Assembly (NCBI GenBank): GCA_023413185.1
Contig: JAEZQD010000085.1
Coordinates: 1-59,105 of the forward strand
DNA from: Bacillota bacterium
GTDB taxonomy: Bacteria > Bacillota > Clostridia > Oscillospirales > Ruminococcaceae
Reading direction: 5' to 3'
Length of the DNA: 59,105 bases
How positions within the stretch are numbered: the first letter of the stretch is position 1; the number at the start of each line of letters is the position of its first letter. Both the position numbers and the translations under genes were made by a program. The notes under the pieces are model-generated. The model made no database searches. It saw nothing but the letters and a program-made list of their open reading frames with translations, and was not told the DNA's origin. Positions 26,537 through 35,419 of this stretch are shown here, piece after piece.

Positions 26537-26578
26537 TCCCATACCCTTACGCAAACCCCTTTCCCCAAGTTTTGTACC

Positions 26579-26607
26579 AGTATATCGTGTCTGGATTTGT
26601 TTGTCAA
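26579..26607 (-). promoter_or_regulatory. Promoter of the aro operon
   Basis: Minus strand TTGACA (26602-26607, consensus), 17-base spacer, TATACT (26579-26584). The start site would be near 26572, about 30-36 bases before the leader ORF. The strength suggests that control is exerted at attenuation, not initiation. The rest of the gap to 26753 shows no further gene. Confidence 0.85.
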
Positions 26608-26767
26608 CTGTTTTTGCGCTGTAAAGTGTAAAAGTATTAGAAATAAAGCATAAACGCGCCGTCAATGCGGTAAGACACACAGGCATTCACAAATTAGACA
26701 TATTAATGGCACGCGTTCGTGCTAAAATTTAAGCGAGAAAAACCGATTGGTTCGGAGGGATTATACT

Positions 26768-28375
26768 GTGACAATAAAACGCATCGGTGCGGGGCTTGTC
26801 GCTCTTTTGCTGCTGTTTATGCTTGCCGCGTGCGGCGCAAGCGAAGAGACCGCCTTTGCTTATGATATTACAGGGGAGCCGAGCAACCTGGACCCACAGC
26901 TCGCGTCGGACAGTGCCTCGCTGCTCGTGTTGCAAAACACGCTGGAGGGGCTGATGAGCTACGACAAGGACGGCGCACTCACCATGGGTGCCGCGCAGTC
27001 CTACACCGTATCGGACGACGGTATGACCTATGTGTTTACACTCGACGAAACGGCGCAGTGGGTGCACAGGGGCAGCGTTTACGCGCCCGTAACGGCACAC
27101 GACTTTGTGTTCGCGTTTCAGCGCATCTTTGACACGGCAACCGCGTCTCCTTATATTAAGGAGTTCATGTGCATTAAAAACGCCGATGAGGTGGTGGCGG
27201 GGCAAAGACCCAAGGAGGCGCTAGGGGTATACGCAAGCAAAACCTATGAGCTGACCGTGGAGCTTTCGTACCCCTTTGACGGCTTTTTGGCGCTGACTGC
27301 AACCACGCCCGCTATGCCGTGCAACCCCACCTTGTTTACCGAGACACAGGGCAAATACGGCACCAACATCAAGAACATGGCGTTTAACGGTCCGTTTGTA
27401 CTGTCGTCGTGGAAAAGCGGCGAATCGCTTACGCTGCGAAAGAACACCGACTATCACCGCGCAAACGAGGTTTTGCCCTCGCGGGTGGTGCTCTACCCTC
27501 CGCTCAAGGACCAAGACAGCACGGTGCGGTTTATGGCGGGCACGACCGACGTGATGAGCGTTTCGGGCGACCGCATCGAGGCACTTGTGGCAGACGGCTA
27601 CGGCTACGAGCAGTTCCAAGACACCACATGGGCGCTGGTGTTTAACACAAACGACGCGGTGTTTGCAAATAAAAGCGTTCGCCTTGCGTTTGCCCACTCG
27701 TTTACAGACGCGTCCTACCTACACCAGTTCCCCATCTGGTTAAAAAAGGCGGGGGCGTTTGTTCCGCCCGTTGTCAGCTCGGGCATGCAGCCGTACCGTC
27801 GGCACGCGGGGCTCGATTTTATGCTTGGCTATCAGCCCGACACCGCGCGCGACCAGCTTCGCACGGGGCTGTTGGAGCTTGAGTTGTCAAAGCTGCCTAA
27901 GGTTACGGTGCTCTGCCCGCAGCAGGAGACCTTCGGCTTTTTGATGCAGTATGTACAGCAGACCTGGCAGGACGACCTTTCCGCCTTTGTCAGCCTTGAG
28001 CGCAAGAGCGACGCGGATATTCTGCGCGCGGTAAAAAACGGGCAGTATCAGGTCGCGCTGCTGCCGTTTCGCCCCGAGTCGGACAACGTAAGCGAGATGC
28101 TGTCTCAGTTTGTGTCCGACTCGCCAAAGAACGTCACCGGCTACCAAAACCCCGATTACGATGCGCTGATGACCGCTGCCACCCTTGCCGCTACGCAGCA
28201 GGAGGCAACCGGCGAGCTGATTACGGCCGAGCAGATGCTCATTGAGCAAGGGGTGCTGATACCCTTTGCGTACCAAACAAGCTTTTACGCCATCTCAAAG
28301 GATGCAAACGATATCGTTATCTCGCCGTTTGGGGGCGGTTTATTCTTTAAATATGCAACCATCGCTGCAAAATAG
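26768..28375 (+). CDS. Peptide ABC transporter substrate-binding lipoprotein (SBP family 5)
   Basis: 535 residues with signal peptide and lipobox MLAAC (Cys22), then an OppA/DppA-type fold: EPSNLDPQLASDSAS, SDDGMTYVFTL, and VTAHDFVFAFQRIFD are family segments. It would capture oligopeptides for an importer, but no permease or ATPase genes are adjacent, so it either shares one encoded elsewhere or acts as a sensor. GTG start at 26768 with GGAGGG eight bases upstream. Divergent from the aro operon. Confidence 0.88.
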   Translation: MTIKRIGAGLVALLLLFMLAACGASEETAFAYDITGEPSNLDPQLASDSASLLVLQNTLEGLMSYDKDGALTMGAAQSYTVSDDGMTYVFTLDETAQWVHRGSVYAPVTAHDFVFAFQRIFDTATASPYIKEFMCIKNADEVVAGQRPKEALGVYASKTYELTVELSYPFDGFLALTATTPAMPCNPTLFTETQGKYGTNIKNMAFNGPFVLSSWKSGESLTLRKNTDYHRANEVLPSRVVLYPPLKDQDSTVRFMAGTTDVMSVSGDRIEALVADGYGYEQFQDTTWALVFNTNDAVFANKSVRLAFAHSFTDASYLHQFPIWLKKAGAFVPPVVSSGMQPYRRHAGLDFMLGYQPDTARDQLRTGLLELELSKLPKVTVLCPQQETFGFLMQYVQQTWQDDLSAFVSLERKSDADILRAVKNGQYQVALLPFRPESDNVSEMLSQFVSDSPKNVTGYQNPDYDALMTAATLAATQQEATGELITAEQMLIEQGVLIPFAYQTSFYAISKDANDIVISPFGGGLFFKYATIAAK

Positions 28376-28491
28376 ATTGCAAATAGCCAAAAATTAGGGC
28401 GCAAATATCGCATTTAACACAAAAATCGAACACATTAGAGTGGATGCTTGCATATAGGCGCAAAAAAATGTAAAAACACAGCCAAAGCCCC

Positions 28492-28520
28492 TTGAAAACG
28501 GCGTTTGTTTGTACTACAAT
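28492..28520 (+). promoter_or_regulatory. Promoter of the pgk operon
   Basis: TTGAAA (28492-28497), 17 bases, TACAAT (28515-28520). The leader of about 85 bases ends in an AAAGGATG ribosome site. Confidence 0.7.
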
Positions 28521-28610
28521 ATAGAACGGTTAGATTGTTTATACTTTAACAACAATATTAAGTGTCGGGTTCATCGCCGGCACAATAGATGAAAGGATGA
28601 CTTGCTTACA

Positions 28611-29822
28611 ATGAGCCTGCTGAACAAAAAGACCGTTGACGACATCAATTTTGGCGGAAAACGCGTGCTGGTGCGCTGCGACTTTAACATACCCCTGAAA
28701 GAGGGCGTCATCACCAACGACAACCGTATTGTAGCCGCGCTGCCCACCATTAAGAAGCTGATTGCAGACGGCGCAAAGGTAATTCTCTGCTCACACCTCG
28801 GCAAGCCCAAGAACGGTCCGGAGGAGAAGTTCTCCCTTGCACCGGTTGCAAAGCGCCTTTCGGAACTGCTTGGCAAGGACGTTGTGTTTGCAAACGACGA
28901 CAACGTAGTCGGCGAAAACGCCAAAAAGGCGGTAGCCGCCATGAATAACGGCGATGTCGTACTGCTGCAGAACACCCGTTTTAGAAAAGAAGAGACCAAG
29001 AACCTTCCCGAGTTCAGCAAAGACCTCGCCTCCCTGGCGGATGCGTATGTGGACGATGCGTTCGGCTCCGCGCACAGAGCACACTGCTCTACTGCGGGCG
29101 TGACCGATTATATTAAAGAGACTGCCGTTGGCTACCTCATGGGCAAGGAGATCGACTTCCTCGGCAACGCGGTAGAAACCCCCAAGCGTCCGTTTGTGGC
29201 TATTTTGGGCGGTGCAAAGGTTGCCGACAAGCTGGGCGTTATCGATAACCTGCTTACCAAGGTTGATGTTTTAATCATTGGCGGTGGCATGGCGTACACC
29301 TTCCTCAAAGCGAAGGGTCTTAGTGTTGGTAAGTCGCTGGTTGACGAAGAGAAGCTAGAGTACTGCAAGGACATGATAAAAAAGGCGGAGGAAAAGGGCG
29401 TTAAGCTGCTTTTGCCCGTAGATACCAAGGCGGTAGAGAACTTCCCCGATCCCATTGACGCGAAGATAGAATACGTTGTTACCAACGGCACAGGACTGCC
29501 TGAGAACCTGATGGGTCTTGACATCGGCCCCGATACCGAGAAACTGTTTACCGATGCCGTAAAGGACGCAAAAACCGTTGTTTGGAACGGACCGATGGGC
29601 GTGTTTGAGAACCCCGTTCTCGCCAGCGGAACCAAGGCGGTTGCCGAGGCGCTTGCAAACACCGACGCGGTTACCATCATCGGCGGCGGCGACAGTGCTG
29701 CGGCAATCATCCAGTTCGGCTATGCCGATAAGGTCAGCCACATCTCCACCGGCGGCGGCGCGTCGCTGGAGTACCTCGAGGGCAAGGGTCTGCCCGGCAT
29801 TGACGTAATCGCAGATAAGTAA
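28611..29822 (+). CDS. pgk: Phosphoglycerate kinase
   Basis: 403 residues, glycolytic ATP-forming step from 1,3-bisphosphoglycerate. Canonical segments: VLVRCDFNIPL, ILCSHLGKPK, the AHRAHCSTAG substrate His, WNGPMGVFENP and the nucleotide loop GGGDSAAA near the C-terminus. The ATG at 28611 is preferred over an in-frame TTG three codons earlier. No gapA precedes it here. Confidence 0.97.
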   Translation: MSLLNKKTVDDINFGGKRVLVRCDFNIPLKEGVITNDNRIVAALPTIKKLIADGAKVILCSHLGKPKNGPEEKFSLAPVAKRLSELLGKDVVFANDDNVVGENAKKAVAAMNNGDVVLLQNTRFRKEETKNLPEFSKDLASLADAYVDDAFGSAHRAHCSTAGVTDYIKETAVGYLMGKEIDFLGNAVETPKRPFVAILGGAKVADKLGVIDNLLTKVDVLIIGGGMAYTFLKAKGLSVGKSLVDEEKLEYCKDMIKKAEEKGVKLLLPVDTKAVENFPDPIDAKIEYVVTNGTGLPENLMGLDIGPDTEKLFTDAVKDAKTVVWNGPMGVFENPVLASGTKAVAEALANTDAVTIIGGGDSAAAIIQFGYADKVSHISTGGGASLEYLEGKGLPGIDVIADK

Positions 29823-29836
29823 TTCATAATAGTATA

Positions 29837-29866
29837 AAGGGCAGGCGATATGCCTGCCCTTATTCG
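29837..29866 (+). terminator. Intrinsic terminator after pgk
   Basis: 10-bp stem aagggcaggc/gcctgccctt with a 4-6 base loop, followed by tattc. The short T-run may allow readthrough into the downstream genes; a second GGCAG-rich inverted repeat follows at 29876-29925. Confidence 0.6.
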
Positions 29867-30002
29867 GTACTACACAAGGCAGAGGTGAGAGGGCAGACAA
29901 ACAACCGTCCTTTGCCCTGCCTTTGTATTTTTGCTTGGCTTTATGAGTACGGTACCGTTTGGGCTTAACCCCGTCCCGGGTACAGACAGCGGAGGGATCT
30001 CT

Positions 30003-31115
30003 ATGAGAAGACACTACATCGACAACCTGCGCACCGCCTCCATTTTTCTGCTTTTCCCCTACCATGCCGCGATGATGTTCAACTCCTTTGAGTCGTTTTA
30101 TGTTTATTCCCATTCGGTAACGGTGCTCAATGCGTTTCTTATCGTGACATGGCCATGGTTTATGCCGCTGCTGTTTGCGCTGGCGGGCGTGTCGAGCGCC
30201 TATGCGCTAAGTAGGCGCACCGCGGGGCAGTATATTAATGAGCGGGTACGCAAGCTGTTTATTCCGCTTTTATCGGGTGTGTTGCTGCTTGTACCCATGC
30301 AGACCTACTACGCCGAGCGGTTTCACAATGGGTATACCGGCGGCTATCTTGCGCAGTATGTCCTGTTCTTTACAAAGCCCACCGACCTTACGGGGTATCA
30401 CGGCGGCTTTACACCCGCGCAGTTGTGGTTTGTTTTATACCTGTTTGTGATTTCGTTACTTGCACTGCCGCTGATGCTTTGGTACAATAAACGAGAGACA
30501 AAGCTTGACGCAAGCAGGCTGACGCTGCCCGTTCTGATACCGATGTGTATCATCCCGCTTGTGATGGCGCTCATCGTAAACATCGGCGGCAAGAGTTTAG
30601 GCGAATACTTTGCCTATTTTATGCTGGGCTTTTTGGTGCTTTCGCGCGACGAGGTGATAGAGCGTCTGCGGCAAAACAGATGGGTCTTGCTCGGGCTTTC
30701 TGTCCTACTGCTGGGCGGGTTGTACGGGTACTATGTTGTGTCGGGTGGGTCGTTTGCGATGATACCCTACGCCATTTTAAGCCGTGCGGCGGGCTGGGTC
30801 TCGGTGCTTGCGCTGCTGGGCGGCGCAAAGCAGTGGTTTAACTACACGGGCAGGGTGCCAACCTATCTTGCGGGCGCGTCGTATGTGGTGTATGTGTTTC
30901 ACCAGTCGTGGCTGGTGGCTGCGGGCTATTATGCGCTTCAAATTACCCATAACGCGGCGGCGGTGTGCGGGATGGTCGTTGCAGCAAGCATCGTGCTGAG
31001 CATTGCGTCCTACGAGGTTGTAAAACGCCTTTCATTCACCCGATGGTTGTTCGGGCTGGGAGGCTTTCATAAACAGGCAAATCCAAAAGAAATAAAAGGA
31101 GAAATTACATTATGA
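30003..31115 (+). CDS. Acyltransferase 3 family membrane protein
   Basis: 370 residues with about ten membrane helices. It starts RRHYIDNLRTASIFLLFPYHAAMMF, the usual acyltransferase-3 opening with the conserved His in helix 1, and closes with a VVYVFHQSWLV segment. Such enzymes O-acylate cell-surface sugars or other extracytoplasmic targets; the substrate is unknown. GGAGGG is six bases before the ATG. Its TGA overlaps the tpiA ATG (ATGA), so a surface-modification gene is translationally coupled to a glycolytic gene. Confidence 0.82.
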   Translation: MRRHYIDNLRTASIFLLFPYHAAMMFNSFESFYVYSHSVTVLNAFLIVTWPWFMPLLFALAGVSSAYALSRRTAGQYINERVRKLFIPLLSGVLLLVPMQTYYAERFHNGYTGGYLAQYVLFFTKPTDLTGYHGGFTPAQLWFVLYLFVISLLALPLMLWYNKRETKLDASRLTLPVLIPMCIIPLVMALIVNIGGKSLGEYFAYFMLGFLVLSRDEVIERLRQNRWVLLGLSVLLLGGLYGYYVVSGGSFAMIPYAILSRAAGWVSVLALLGGAKQWFNYTGRVPTYLAGASYVVYVFHQSWLVAAGYYALQITHNAAAVCGMVVAASIVLSIASYEVVKRLSFTRWLFGLGGFHKQANPKEIKGEITL

Positions 31116-31879
31116 ATCCTTCACTTCGCAAAACCGTTATCGCAGGAAACTGGAAGATGAATAAAACCCGTGCCGAGGCAAAGACCCTGCTTGCCGAGAT
31201 CGTGCCGGTTGCAAAGGATGCCGTGTGCGATGTAGTGGTTTGCGTGCCCTACACAAACCTTGAGACCGCGCTGGAGGCGACCAAGGGCACCAACGTAAAG
31301 GTGGGCGCGCAGAACTGCCATTGGGCAAAGAGCGGCGCGTTTACGGCGGAGATCTCGGCGGATATGCTTGCCGAGATGGGTGTACAATATGTTATTATCG
31401 GTCATTCGGAGCGCCGCCAGTATTTTGGCGAGACCGATGTGACCGTAAACGGACGCGTCCGCGCGGCGCTTGATGCCGGGCTTACCGTAATTCTGTGCGT
31501 CGGCGAGCTGCTGGAGCAGCGCGAGCAGGGCATAACCGCCGAGGTTGTTGCGCTGCAGACAAAGGTTGCGCTGGGTGGCGTGAGTGAGGATGAGCTAAAG
31601 AGCATCATCATCGCCTACGAGCCGGTTTGGGCAATCGGCACCGGCAGAACCGCAACCTCCGAGCAGGCTAACGAGGTAAACCATACCATCCGTGAGGTGG
31701 TTGCTTCGCTGTACGGCAAAAAGGCGGCAGACGCGCTTACCGTGCAGTACGGCGGCTCGATGAACGCGGCAAACGCAAAAGAGCTGCTTGGCATGGAGGA
31801 TGTGGACGGAGGTCTGATCGGCGGAGCATCCCTAAAGGCATCCGACTTTGCGACCATTATCGCAGCCGCCAAGCAGTAA
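31112..31879 (+). CDS. tpiA: Triosephosphate isomerase
   Basis: 255 residues, interconverting DHAP and glyceraldehyde-3-phosphate. Catalytic Lys15 in GNWKMNK, His98 in IIGHSERR, and Glu170 in AYEPVWAIGTG, plus the phosphate loop YGGSMN. AAAGGAGA is 10 bases upstream. Cotranscribed with gpmI. Confidence 0.97.
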   Translation: MNPSLRKTVIAGNWKMNKTRAEAKTLLAEIVPVAKDAVCDVVVCVPYTNLETALEATKGTNVKVGAQNCHWAKSGAFTAEISADMLAEMGVQYVIIGHSERRQYFGETDVTVNGRVRAALDAGLTVILCVGELLEQREQGITAEVVALQTKVALGGVSEDELKSIIIAYEPVWAIGTGRTATSEQANEVNHTIREVVASLYGKKAADALTVQYGGSMNAANAKELLGMEDVDGGLIGGASLKASDFATIIAAAKQ

Positions 31880-31939
31880 CGACGGCTGCAAGCAGAACAC
31901 ACGCAGCATATAGGGCATATCAGGAAAGGGATGAAACGG

Positions 31940-33457
31940 ATGAAAAAACCACTGGCTTTAATTATACTCGACGGCTTTGGTATTAATAACAGCGATTACG
32001 GCAACGCCATCCATTCGGCGAAAAAGCCTTATATCAACAACATGCTCGCAAGCAATCCCGTCACGCAGATCGGCGCATCGGGCATGGATGTGGGTCTGCC
32101 CGACGGGCAGATGGGCAACAGCGAGGTTGGGCACACCAACATCGGCGCGGGGCGCATCGTGTACCAGGAGCTTACGCGTATTACAAAATCGATAGCCGAC
32201 GGCGACTTTTTTGAGAACGAGGCGTTAATCGCAGCGTGTAACAACAGCAAGAAAAACGGCTCGGCGCTGCACCTGATCGGTCTTGTTTCGGACGGCGGCG
32301 TGCACAGCCACAACACCCACCTGTATGCGCTGCTGGAGCTTGCAAAGCGGCAGGGCGTTGCGGATGTGTATGTGCACTGCCTTACCGACGGACGCGATGT
32401 TCCCCCCAACTCCGGCGCGCAGTTTATCAATGAGCTGGAGGCGGAGATGGCGCGCATCGGCGCCGGAAAGATTGCAACCATCATCGGCCGCTACTACGGC
32501 ATGGATCGCGACAACCGCTGGGAGCGCGTGGAGAAGGCGTATGCCGCCATTGCGTATGGCGAGGGTGTAATAAACCACAACGCCGTGGATGCCGTAAACC
32601 GCTCGTACTCCGACGGTATTACCGACGAGTTTATTGCACCCGTTGTGGTAACCGAGGGCGCGCAGCTTAAAAGCGAAGACAGCGTCATCTTCTTCAACTT
32701 CCGCCCCGACCGCGCGCGCGAGATTGCAAGAACCATCGTCGACCCCGACTTTACGGGCTTTGCGCGCAAAACCGGCTTTTTAAAGCCCTACTTTGTGTGC
32801 ATGACCCAATACGATAAAACCATGCCCAACGTCACCACCGCATTTTCTCCCCAGTCGCTTGCCAACACGTTTGGCGAGTACCTTTCGCAAAACGGAATAT
32901 CGCAGCTGCGTATTGCCGAGACCGAGAAGTACCCCCACGTCACCTTCTTCTTTAACGGCGGTGTCGAAACGGTGTACGAAGGCGAAAACCGCGTGCTGAT
33001 TCCATCACCCAAGGTAGCCACGTATGATATGCAGCCCGAGATGAGCGCGTATCTTGTGACCGACGCGGTGGTGGAGCGCATTGAAAAAGGGCTTGACGAT
33101 GTCATCATTCTAAACTATGCCAACTGCGATATGGTCGGGCACACCGGTGTGTTCGACGCGGCGGTACAGGCGGTAGAAGCGGTGAACGCCTGCCTTGCAC
33201 GCACGGTGGATGCGATCCTCGCCAAGGGCGGCATCGCGCTGATTACCGCCGACCACGGCAACGCCGACCAGATGTACGAGCCGGACGGCTCGCCGTTTAC
33301 CGCGCACACAACCAATCCCGTGCCGTTTGCGGTGGTCGGGCTTGACTGCAAGCTGCGCTCGGGCGGCAGACTGTGCGATATCGCACCGACGATGCTCGAC
33401 ATCCTCGGTCTGGCAAAGCCCGCCGAGATGACCGGCGAGTCGCTGATAGAGAAATAA
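31940..33457 (+). CDS. gpmI: 2,3-bisphosphoglycerate-independent phosphoglycerate mutase
   Basis: 505 residues of the alkaline-phosphatase superfamily; two-manganese enzyme converting 3- to 2-phosphoglycerate. LIILDGFG starts the metal site, Ser61 in MGNSEVGHTN is the phosphorylated nucleophile, and the C-terminal ADHGNADQM and AHTTNPVPF supply further metal ligands. AGGAAAGGG is nine bases from the ATG at 31940; the ATG at 31931 is too close to it. Confidence 0.96.
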   Translation: MKKPLALIILDGFGINNSDYGNAIHSAKKPYINNMLASNPVTQIGASGMDVGLPDGQMGNSEVGHTNIGAGRIVYQELTRITKSIADGDFFENEALIAACNNSKKNGSALHLIGLVSDGGVHSHNTHLYALLELAKRQGVADVYVHCLTDGRDVPPNSGAQFINELEAEMARIGAGKIATIIGRYYGMDRDNRWERVEKAYAAIAYGEGVINHNAVDAVNRSYSDGITDEFIAPVVVTEGAQLKSEDSVIFFNFRPDRAREIARTIVDPDFTGFARKTGFLKPYFVCMTQYDKTMPNVTTAFSPQSLANTFGEYLSQNGISQLRIAETEKYPHVTFFFNGGVETVYEGENRVLIPSPKVATYDMQPEMSAYLVTDAVVERIEKGLDDVIILNYANCDMVGHTGVFDAAVQAVEAVNACLARTVDAILAKGGIALITADHGNADQMYEPDGSPFTAHTTNPVPFAVVGLDCKLRSGGRLCDIAPTMLDILGLAKPAEMTGESLIEK

Positions 33458-33521
33458 AACCCCGAAATCGGTACGCCCGATTGTTGTAAGTATATTCCGG
33501 ACAAACCGCACATATAATAAT

Positions 33522-33560
33522 ACCGAGCCGCCCAAATTCGTATGGTGGCTCGGTTTATTG
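33522..33560. terminator. Intrinsic terminator after gpmI
   Basis: Stem accgagccgccca paired with tggtggctcggt (33543-33554), then tttattg. It also has an A-rich 5' flank. Confidence 0.75.
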
Positions 33561-33626
33561 TTTGTTTCGTTTGGCACTTGAAAATATAAACAAACTGATA
33601 ATTTTAAGGTTTGCCGACGGGCGCAC

Positions 33627-33655
33627 TTGTAAACGAAGCGGAATAACGGTATAAT
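33627..33655 (+). promoter_or_regulatory. Promoter of the small acidic membrane protein
   Basis: TTGTAA (33627-33632), 17 bases, TATAAT (33650-33655), about 60 bases before the start codon. Confidence 0.7.
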
Positions 33656-33719
33656 AAGTACAAGTTAGTAAAAAACGGACAGAATCAACACTAAAATCAG
33701 ACAGGTGGAGGGAAAACAT

Positions 33720-33938
33720 ATGAAGACCAGTTCCATTTTCGCAATCATCGGCTTTGTTGTTGTGCTTGCGGGTATTGCTGCGGCAGTGTATTATTTCTTT
33801 AATAAAAAGGGCGCTTTTTGCTGCTGCTCGGACGATGACGAAGATGTAATCATTGTAGACAGCACCGACGATCTCGGCGATTTTACCGATGTCAGTGACT
33901 CCATCTCGGATTCTGACTCGGGTTCGGATGAGCAATAA
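33720..33938 (+). CDS. Small single-pass membrane protein with acidic Asp/Ser tail
   Basis: 72 residues: a hydrophobic helix (about 6-29, FAIIGFVVVLAGIAAAVYYFF), a KKGAFCCC junction with three consecutive cysteines, then about 40 residues dominated by Asp, Ser and Val. GGAGGG is seven bases before the ATG, and the gene has its own promoter and terminator, so it is a genuine monocistronic unit. No family recognised. The triple Cys next to the membrane could be a palmitoylation-like or metal/disulfide site, but this is speculation. Confidence 0.65.
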   Translation: MKTSSIFAIIGFVVVLAGIAAAVYYFFNKKGAFCCCSDDDEDVIIVDSTDDLGDFTDVSDSISDSDSGSDEQ

Positions 33939-33970
33939 GCGCACGGGGCGCTTACGGCAGACCAAAAACG

Positions 33971-34020
33971 GGCTGTGATATCCCCTTTTGTTTAAGGGGG
34001 ATATGGCAGCCTTTTGTGTT
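33971..34020. terminator. Intrinsic terminator
   Basis: 15-bp stem ggctgtgatatcccc with its complement at 33996-34011, loop ttttgtttaa, then ttttgtgttt. Confidence 0.85.
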
Positions 34021-34090
34021 TATCCTTATAATGCAACTATTTTAATGGCTCTCTGTAGAGACGGCCGGAAAGGCAAAGACATAACTGCTT

Positions 34091-35359
34091 ATGATGTATG
34101 AAAACCTTGAAAAACCCCAGCGTGCCGCCCTTGCTGCGCTTGATACCGGAGAATACGATGTAGAGGTGTCACTCGCCGAGCTATCCGAGCTTGCCAAAAC
34201 GGCGGGCGCCGAGGTGCTGGCGAGTATTGTGCAAAAGCGCGACGCGCCCGATAAAGCAACCTGCCTTGGCGCGGGCAGACTAAAGGAGCTTGCGGATTAC
34301 TGCAAGGAAAACGAGGCGGACCTTGTTATTTTTGACCGCGAGCTTTCCGCGACCCAGATTCGTAATATCGAGGAGATTGTGGCGGTGCGCGTTATCGACC
34401 GCACCATGCTGATTCTTGACATCTTTGCCCAGCGCGCGGTTTCGAGCGAGGGTAAGCTGCAGGTAGAGCTTGCCCAAATGCGCTACCGCTTGCCCCGGCT
34501 GGCGGGGCTTGGAACAGCGCTTTCGCGTCTGGGCGGCGGCATCGGTACGCGCGGACCGGGCGAAACAAAGCTTGAGAGCGACCGTCGGCACATTCGCCGG
34601 CGCATCACCGTTTTGGAGGAAGAGCTCAAAGAGCTTGCCCGCAAGCGGCAGGACCTGCGCAGACGCAGAAAGAAGAACGGCGTGCTCACCGCAGCCATAG
34701 TCGGCTATACCAACGTGGGTAAATCCACGCTGCTCAACACCCTCACCGACGCGGGGGTACTGGCGGAGGATAAGCTGTTTGCCACCCTGGACCCCACCGC
34801 TCGTGCCATAAAGCTGCCCGACGGCAGAACGGTGGTGCTTATTGACACGGTAGGGCTGATTCGCCGACTGCCGCATATGCTGGTAGAGGCGTTTCACTCC
34901 ACGCTCGAGGAGGCGGCGGGGGCAGACGTTATACTGAACGTATGCGACGCTACCAGCGAGGAGGCGTTTACGCAGCTTGAGGTCACAAAGGAGCTGCTCG
35001 GCGAGCTGGGCGCGTCGGATATTCCGATTTTAACCGTGTGCAATAAATGCGACGCGGTGTACGACCAGCTGCCCGAGCCGCAGGGCGGCAGGGTGTATGT
35101 GTCGGCAAAAACGGGGCAGGGGCTTGACGTGATGCTTGCCGAGATGGCAAAGATTTTGCGCGAGACCACCCGCCGTATGCGGCTAATTGTTCCCTACACC
35201 GAAGCGGCACTTGCCGCACAGGTGCGTGAGGAGGGAAAGCTGCTGGAGGAGCAATACACCGAAAACGGGCTGTTTCTCGACGCGATTATCGACACCGAGA
35301 CGCGCCTGTACCGCACCCTTGCCCCATATGAGCAGGCGGATGCTGCGCCACAGGAGTAA
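34091..35359 (+). CDS. hflX: GTPase HflX
   Basis: 422 residues, ribosome-binding GTPase that splits stalled 70S ribosomes under stress. HflX-specific N-terminal domain with GAGRLKELADY, the coiled linker LGGGIGTRGPGETKLE, then the G domain: Walker A GYTNVGKST (205-213), DTVGLIRRLPH (G3) and NKCD (G4). The start codon has only a distant AAAGG, so ATG 34091 or 34094 is uncertain. Confidence 0.93.
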   Translation: MMYENLEKPQRAALAALDTGEYDVEVSLAELSELAKTAGAEVLASIVQKRDAPDKATCLGAGRLKELADYCKENEADLVIFDRELSATQIRNIEEIVAVRVIDRTMLILDIFAQRAVSSEGKLQVELAQMRYRLPRLAGLGTALSRLGGGIGTRGPGETKLESDRRHIRRRITVLEEELKELARKRQDLRRRRKKNGVLTAAIVGYTNVGKSTLLNTLTDAGVLAEDKLFATLDPTARAIKLPDGRTVVLIDTVGLIRRLPHMLVEAFHSTLEEAAGADVILNVCDATSEEAFTQLEVTKELLGELGASDIPILTVCNKCDAVYDQLPEPQGGRVYVSAKTGQGLDVMLAEMAKILRETTRRMRLIVPYTEAALAAQVREEGKLLEEQYTENGLFLDAIIDTETRLYRTLAPYEQADAAPQE

Positions 35360-35419
35360 ACACAACGCATTCGGTTGTCAGACTGGATGCTACGCTATAT
35401 TTAACAGGGGGAATACATC

